Assembly (NCBI GenBank): GCA_029245865.1
Contig: JAQWOM010000002.1
Location: 16,671 to 80,670, forward strand
Source: Planctomycetota bacterium
GTDB taxonomy: Bacteria; Planctomycetota; B15-G4
Length of the DNA stretch: 64,000 nucleotides
Direction: 5' to 3'
The translations under genes were made by a program, and so were the position numbers. Under the pieces are notes generated by a model. It had not been told where the DNA came from. It saw nothing but the letters and a program-made list of their open reading frames with translations, and made no database searches. Shown here piece after piece: positions 59,871 to 64,000 of this stretch (positions are counted from its first letter, which is position 1; every line of letters begins with the position of its first letter).

Positions 59871-61049
59871 GTGAAATGTGCCGTGGTGACGACGACAAGC
59901 CCTGACATCTCTGCCGCCCTCGACGGAGTGATTCAGCGCTTCTCAGATAGGTTGGGAGGAGCTCGGCCCGACCTCCTCATGGTCTACTTCACGCCTCATC
60001 ACGCCCACGACGCCACCATGATCCGCGAGCGTCTCATGGAGCAGCTCAATCCCCGTGTGTTGCTCGGCTGCCCGGCCGTCGGAGTCATCGGCGAGTCGGT
60101 CGAAGTGGAGTCTGGTGCAGGCCTCTCGCTGTGGGGGGCTACATGGCCTGGCGCCGAGTTGCAGACTTTCCATCTTTCCATGGGCGATGCCGAGGTCCCC
60201 GAAGTGACGGGCTGGCCAGAGTCTTTGCCTCAGGGCGCAGGCATCATGCTCTTGGCAGACCCCTACACAACACCTCCGGATGACCTGCTCAACGGACTCC
60301 ACGAACGCTACCCCGGCAGCGCAATCGTGGGAGGCATGGCAAGCGGAAGCAGCGGCCCCGGCGCAGCCAACATCATTTCCCACGAAGGAGTCCATAACGA
60401 AGGCGCCCTGGTTCTGGCGATCAGCGGCACCGTGCGCATGGACGCCGTCGTGAGTCAGGGTTGCCGGCCCGTCGGGTCGCACCTCGTGATCACGAAGGCG
60501 GACCGCAATGCCATCTTCTCTCTCGGTGGCAAGCCAGCCTTGGCAGCACTGCAAGCCGTCGCGTCGGAAGTCTCGCCCGAAGAACAGGAACTCATGCGCA
60601 GTTCGTTACACGTTGGCCGCGTGGTCGATGAACGCAAGTCTCAGTTCGAACGCAGCGACTTTCTCGTCCGCAACGTCTTGGGCGTTGATCCCGAAACCCA
60701 GGGGCTGCTCGTCAGCGACCTGGTCCGTGCCGGCCAGACGATTCAGTTCATGGTCCGCGACGCAGAGGCTGCCGGAGAGGAACTCAGCGCCTTGCTAGAC
60801 CGCGAAGCAGCGGCCTCCGAGACACTGGGGCAGCCTCTAGGTGCCATGCTTTTCTCGTGCAATGGCCGTGGCAGCAAGCTGTTTGGCCGCCCTCACCACG
60901 ACGTCGGGCACGTCCATGCATCCCTGGGCGATCTACCGACAGCAGGCTTTTTTGCTGCGGGCGAAATCGGGCCCGTCGGTGGACAGCCTTTCCTTCATGG
61001 CTTCACCGCAAGCATCGCCCTGTTTCGGGAACAAGCCGCCAGCGCGTGA
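59871..61049 (+). CDS. FIST domain protein
   Basis: A 392-residue soluble protein with the FIST N and FIST C pair. DLLMVYFTPHHAHDATMIRE and LLGCPAVGVIGESVEVESG lie in FIST N, and AIVGGMASGSSGPGAANII in its end. FIST C has VVSQGCRPVGSHLVITKA, then FLVRNVLGVDPETQGLLVSD and GAMLFSCNGRGSKLFGRPHHD with GFFAAGEIGPVGGQPFLHGF. FIST proteins are thought to sense small ligands such as amino acids, often beside kinases or chemoreceptors. None is adjacent here. It starts at GTG 59871 and is convergent with the symporter gene, 5 bp apart. Confidence 0.85.
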   Translation: MKCAVVTTTSPDISAALDGVIQRFSDRLGGARPDLLMVYFTPHHAHDATMIRERLMEQLNPRVLLGCPAVGVIGESVEVESGAGLSLWGATWPGAELQTFHLSMGDAEVPEVTGWPESLPQGAGIMLLADPYTTPPDDLLNGLHERYPGSAIVGGMASGSSGPGAANIISHEGVHNEGALVLAISGTVRMDAVVSQGCRPVGSHLVITKADRNAIFSLGGKPALAALQAVASEVSPEEQELMRSSLHVGRVVDERKSQFERSDFLVRNVLGVDPETQGLLVSDLVRAGQTIQFMVRDAEAAGEELSALLDREAAASETLGQPLGAMLFSCNGRGSKLFGRPHHDVGHVHASLGDLPTAGFFAAGEIGPVGGQPFLHGFTASIALFREQAASA

Positions 61050-61054
61050 GTCGG

Positions 61055-62665
61055 TCAGCCCGGACGACGTGAACGGTCCGGGGAAGTTGTCGACACACTG
61101 AGGCCGAACAGAACCACTGTCGACACACAGATCGCAGGAACCACGGCGCTCACCTTCTCGAGCTCAGGTTCCGCGAAATGCTGAGCGAGAACCGTGTTCC
61201 ACCCGAACACCTTCCACAAGATGGCCGTCAAGGGCCCCGCAATCATGGAGGCCAGCGCGCCGAGTCGCGTCGCCCGTTTCCAGAACAGCGCAGCAACGAG
61301 CGCCGGCGTAATCCCCACGCCATAGATCGTGTAGGCGAAAAGTGAGATCTCGAAAAATCGGCTCGATTGCAGCGCCATGACAAAGGCGCATCCGGTCAAG
61401 ACGACAACCACAACGCGTGCCACCACGAGCATCGAACGCTCACTGGCTTCACGCTTCAAGAATCGCTGAAAAACATCACGCACAAGAGAGGCGGACGAAC
61501 TGAGCAGATAGCTGTCTGCGGTGGACACGATGACGGCAAGAATACTTGCCACCAGCAAGCCACCGAGAAGCGGCGGCAAGATCCCGGGCTCCAGGGCGAG
61601 GCGCAGAATGATGTGTCCGGGATTCTCGATGCCCGGCAACACCACGCGCCCGGCAACCGCTGTGAGTAGAATGAGGGCGTCCACGACCAGCACGGCTGGT
61701 ATGAACAGAAGGGCCGCACGTCGAGCAGCCTTCGCCGAACCCGCCGCAAGAAAGCGCTGGTGAAGATTGGCGTCGCCCATGACCAGCAGGAAGGCTGGGA
61801 GCAAGATGGACAGGATGTGCACCGTCGAATAGTGCCCCGTGACGTGGCGTGCGGACTCGGGCAACGCCTCGAGGACCGGGCGAATCACTCCCTCCCCAGG
61901 CGGAACACCGCCCGAAGCCAGAGCCGCCTGCTCCAGGCCATGGACAGCTGCCATCCACACCAAGGGCAACGCGATGCCCACACCCAAGAGCATCAACAGA
62001 CCGTTCATGGTGTCCGTCAAAGCCACGCTCATGAGTCCCGCCAGCGCGGTGTAGCCCGCGATGAGCAAGGCCAGCAGCAACAAGCCGGCGGTGTTGTCCC
62101 CGTGTTCCACGGACACGCCCATCGAGCGGAAGGTGTGGTCTAGCCAAGCCCCCGCGGAAGCGAAGGCATGCGCAACACTTCCCGCCATGCTGGCCTCGCC
62201 ATCAGCAGACGCTGCCGCCTCACGGAACACTCCGTCGAGCACTCCCTCGAGCACGGCGTTCGCTGCACGCAACTGGTACGACACGATCACCAGATACGCA
62301 GACACCAGTGTCACCGTTCCCAGAACACGGGCCCAGGGCCCATAGCTCTCCTCGAGAACATCCTGCAACGTGAACCGGTCTCGACGCCGGATACGTGGAA
62401 CCATGATCAAGAGCGCGAAAATGCCAAGCATCGAGGCGAGCGGCAGCACCAGGCTGGGCAAGCCCACGCCATAAGCCTCCTCGGCATTGCCGAAGATCGA
62501 TCCGGTTCCCGTCCAGGTGGCGACCAACGTGCCCACAAGAATGACCGGGCCCAATCGCCGCCCAGCCAGCAGAAAGTCCGTAGAACCACTCACCTTGCGC
62601 GAGGAGTGCCAACCGACTCCAATCAGCACCAACACATAAAGAAGCACCACGAGCAAAGCGATCAT
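61055..62665 (-). CDS. Sodium:solute symporter (SSS family)
   Basis: A 536-residue membrane protein with about 13 hydrophobic segments, normal for SSS. STDFLLAGRRLGPVIL, TWTGTGSIFGNAEEAYGVG, SYQLRAANAVLEG, ADSYLLSSSASLVRDVFQRF and IYGVGITPALVAALFWKRAT are family landmarks. The last two surround the sodium and substrate sites. It should import an organic solute with sodium; the closest functional type (proline, pantothenate, sialic acid or other) cannot be judged by eye. Only 30 bp separate its start from the divergent small gene at 62696. Confidence 0.88.
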   Translation of the reverse strand: MIALLVVLLYVLVLIGVGWHSSRKVSGSTDFLLAGRRLGPVILVGTLVATWTGTGSIFGNAEEAYGVGLPSLVLPLASMLGIFALLIMVPRIRRRDRFTLQDVLEESYGPWARVLGTVTLVSAYLVIVSYQLRAANAVLEGVLDGVFREAAASADGEASMAGSVAHAFASAGAWLDHTFRSMGVSVEHGDNTAGLLLLALLIAGYTALAGLMSVALTDTMNGLLMLLGVGIALPLVWMAAVHGLEQAALASGGVPPGEGVIRPVLEALPESARHVTGHYSTVHILSILLPAFLLVMGDANLHQRFLAAGSAKAARRAALLFIPAVLVVDALILLTAVAGRVVLPGIENPGHIILRLALEPGILPPLLGGLLVASILAVIVSTADSYLLSSSASLVRDVFQRFLKREASERSMLVVARVVVVVLTGCAFVMALQSSRFFEISLFAYTIYGVGITPALVAALFWKRATRLGALASMIAGPLTAILWKVFGWNTVLAQHFAEPELEKVSAVVPAICVSTVVLFGLSVSTTSPDRSRRPG

Positions 62666-62695
62666 GAACCCAGTCTATCCGGCTACACTGGCAAG

Positions 62696-63106
62696 ATGAT
62701 CTCCACTCCAAAGGTCCTCGTGGCGCTCTTGCTGGGAGCCGCCGTGGTTCTGGCTGCGACCGAGAACCACCGCTGGAGAGATACCGACGACGGCCCGGTG
62801 CTGAACTCTGTCCGAGTGGATCGCATCGATCGTCGTGTGGCCACGCAGCCGGGGCGCCCCGGACAGCTGCTGCACCGCCGCCTCACGCTGCATGGGCGGG
62901 GCTTCGGCCAAAACCCTGACCGGGCACGCATGGGCCCTCAGGTGAGCTTTCGCTATCAGGATGGTCGCAATGTGCCCTCCCCACTCGTCGAGTGGCATAG
63001 CGATCACCGGGTCATTGCCTGGGTTCCCGAAATCTGCCGTGGCACGGTCCTCGTCGAACTTCGCAATCCAGATGGCCAGCGAACGACCCTCATCGCCGAC
63101 CTCTGA
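62696..63106 (+). CDS. Small exported protein, possible IPT/TIG-type domain
   Basis: A 136-residue protein. Residues 1-20 form a hydrophobic signal or anchor (VLVALLLGAAVVLAATEN). The rest is beta-rich: RRLTLHGRGFGQNPDRARMG and VEWHSDHRVIAWVPEICRGTVLVEL follow an IPT/TIG outline in which a strand pair ends in a VxN/VELRN turn. One such domain is present. Its partner is unknown. It begins 31 bp from the divergent symporter start and ends 19 bp before the GT4 gene, with which it may share a transcript. Confidence 0.6.
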   Translation: MISTPKVLVALLLGAAVVLAATENHRWRDTDDGPVLNSVRVDRIDRRVATQPGRPGQLLHRRLTLHGRGFGQNPDRARMGPQVSFRYQDGRNVPSPLVEWHSDHRVIAWVPEICRGTVLVELRNPDGQRTTLIADL

Positions 63107-63125
63107 CGACTCCCCGGAGAGATCC

Positions 63126-64000
63126 TTGCGCGTTGCCCTTGTTCATCACTGGCTGACCCGGCGACGTGGTGGCGAAAAGTGCCTCGATTCCCTGGCGCGC
63201 CTCTACCCCGGCGCCGACCTTTTCACCCTCATCCACGATCCGAAGAAGTGCCCGGCTCCTGCCGAAGTGCGTCGAGTCATCACCAGCAACCTGCAAAATC
63301 GACTCGGGGCCAAGCGCTGGTTCAGAGCCTGGATGCCGCGCTTCCCTCACTACTACCGTTCGCTCGACCTTTCCGGCTATGACCTCGTGGTCACCAGCGA
63401 TGCCTCGGTGGCCAAGACAGTCATGGTTCCCGAGGGCATTCCGCACGTCTGCTACTGCTACAGCCCTGTGCGCTATGCCTTTGACATGCGCGAGGTGTAC
63501 CTGCGCGAGTCCGTGCCGGCACTCTTGCGCCCCTTGGCCCGTCACCTGCTCAATCGACTCGGCGAAGCGGATCGCGAAGCTGCGCAGCGCGTGACCTCCT
63601 TCATCGCCATCTCGCAACACGTGGCCCAGCGCATCTCCCGTTGTTACGACCGACCTTCCGAGGTGATCTACCCGCCCGTGGACGTCGATTTCTTCCAGCC
63701 CGCGGTCAAAGAACCCGAGCCTTCCCAGCTTCACTCCCGCCCCTATCTGCTGCTGGGTGAGGCCGTGGCTTACAAACGGTTTGATCTCGGCGTACGGGCA
63801 TGCCGGACTCTGGGCCGCGATCTCATCGTGGCGGGAAGCGGCCCCCACCACGACCGGCTACGTCGCCTCGCGGGCCCACGCACACGATTCGTCACCGACC
63901 CCGGAAACGAGGAGGTTCGTGAGCTGTATCGCTCGTGCCGCGCACTGATTTTCCCTGGTGAAGAAGACTTTGGCATGGTTCCTGTCGAAGCCATGGCCTG
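63126..64000 (+). CDS. Glycosyltransferase family 4 (3' end cut by window)
   Basis: The first 291 residues of a GT-B enzyme. RVALVHHWLTRRRGGEKCLD starts the acceptor domain, YDLVVTSDASVAKT and CYCYSPVRYAFDM follow, then ISQHVAQRISRCY and VIYPPVDVDFFQP. The donor domain has IVAGSGPHHDRL and FPGEEDFGMVPVEAMA, where the window ends in the EX7E region. It matches WbaZ/WbyK-like O-antigen and exopolysaccharide mannosyltransferases. TTG 63126 with GGAGA upstream is the start. The acceptor sugar is not known. Confidence 0.85.
   Translation, partial: MRVALVHHWLTRRRGGEKCLDSLARLYPGADLFTLIHDPKKCPAPAEVRRVITSNLQNRLGAKRWFRAWMPRFPHYYRSLDLSGYDLVVTSDASVAKTVMVPEGIPHVCYCYSPVRYAFDMREVYLRESVPALLRPLARHLLNRLGEADREAAQRVTSFIAISQHVAQRISRCYDRPSEVIYPPVDVDFFQPAVKEPEPSQLHSRPYLLLGEAVAYKRFDLGVRACRTLGRDLIVAGSGPHHDRLRRLAGPRTRFVTDPGNEEVRELYRSCRALIFPGEEDFGMVPVEAMA

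Noticed and set aside
1..64000. Insertion sequences, phage genes, CRISPR arrays or toxin-antitoxin pairs
   Set aside because: I saw no transposase, integrase, phage structural motif, regularly spaced repeats or typical toxin-antitoxin pairs anywhere in the window.

Overview
This 64 kb window is a densely coded bacterial chromosome segment of moderately high GC. It holds about 57 protein genes, one tRNA, no rRNA, and no recognisable insertion sequence, phage or CRISPR array. The content suggests a planctomycete or close PVC relative. Pointers are a TonB-like N-terminus joined to squalene-cyclase-type repeats, a c-type cytochrome coupled to a sugar-dehydrogenase propeller with DUF1080-like domains, a zinc-ribbon/coiled-coil protein, cysteine-rich YHS/TRASH-like exported proteins, and a large exported metzincin. 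This taxonomic call is inference: no rRNA or marker phylogeny could be run.

Layout. 1-1844 (minus): a Gld-type ABC exporter operon. 2107-9315: L-2-hydroxyglutarate oxidase, a membrane spermidine-synthase-like protein, a glycosyltransferase, a sulfotransferase-like protein and a PLP enzyme. 9502-12974: GIY-YIG protein and a polyprenyl-phosphate-linked glycan set (GT39, PAP2, GT2). 13220-15081: release-factor-like protein, bacterioferritin, histidine phosphatase. 15196-19043 (minus): metzincin and a radical SAM/SPASM enzyme. 19256-25293: LOG protein, bacilliredoxin-like YtxJ, frataxin CyaY, a small unknown, OPT transporter, MsrB, a secretin-N-domain-like exported protein and a DUF2071 protein. 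25507-29489: cytochrome c and sugar-dehydrogenase/DUF1080 protein, translationally coupled. 30907-38825 (plus): a dGTPase-RNase III fusion overlapping mfd, then a SurA-like protein and the TonB-like/prenyltransferase-fold protein. 38867-41171 (minus): trpG/pabA-like amidotransferase, rpsT, TPR protein. 41240-42717: def and ribF, then tRNA-Phe on the minus strand.

42927-55322 (minus) is the most unusual part. In transcription order it runs 3-hydroxyacyl-CoA dehydrogenase, a lipoprotein cyclophilin, a cyclophilin with a histone-H1-like tail, enoyl-CoA hydratase, thiolase, an aconitase/isopropylmalate isomerase with its two domains in reversed order, an isopropylmalate-dehydrogenase-family enzyme, a LeuC-fold protein that has lost every iron-sulfur ligand, and a zinc-ribbon/coiled-coil protein. 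The rest (55695-64000) has a GNAT enzyme, a GT2, a second thiolase, two metal-binding exported proteins, a FIST protein, a sodium:solute symporter, a small IPT/TIG-like protein and a GT4 cut by the window end.

The strongest candidates for something undescribed are the dGTPase-RNase III fusion and the LeuC-like pseudoenzyme cotranscribed with a working, rearranged homologue and an IPMDH-like enzyme.
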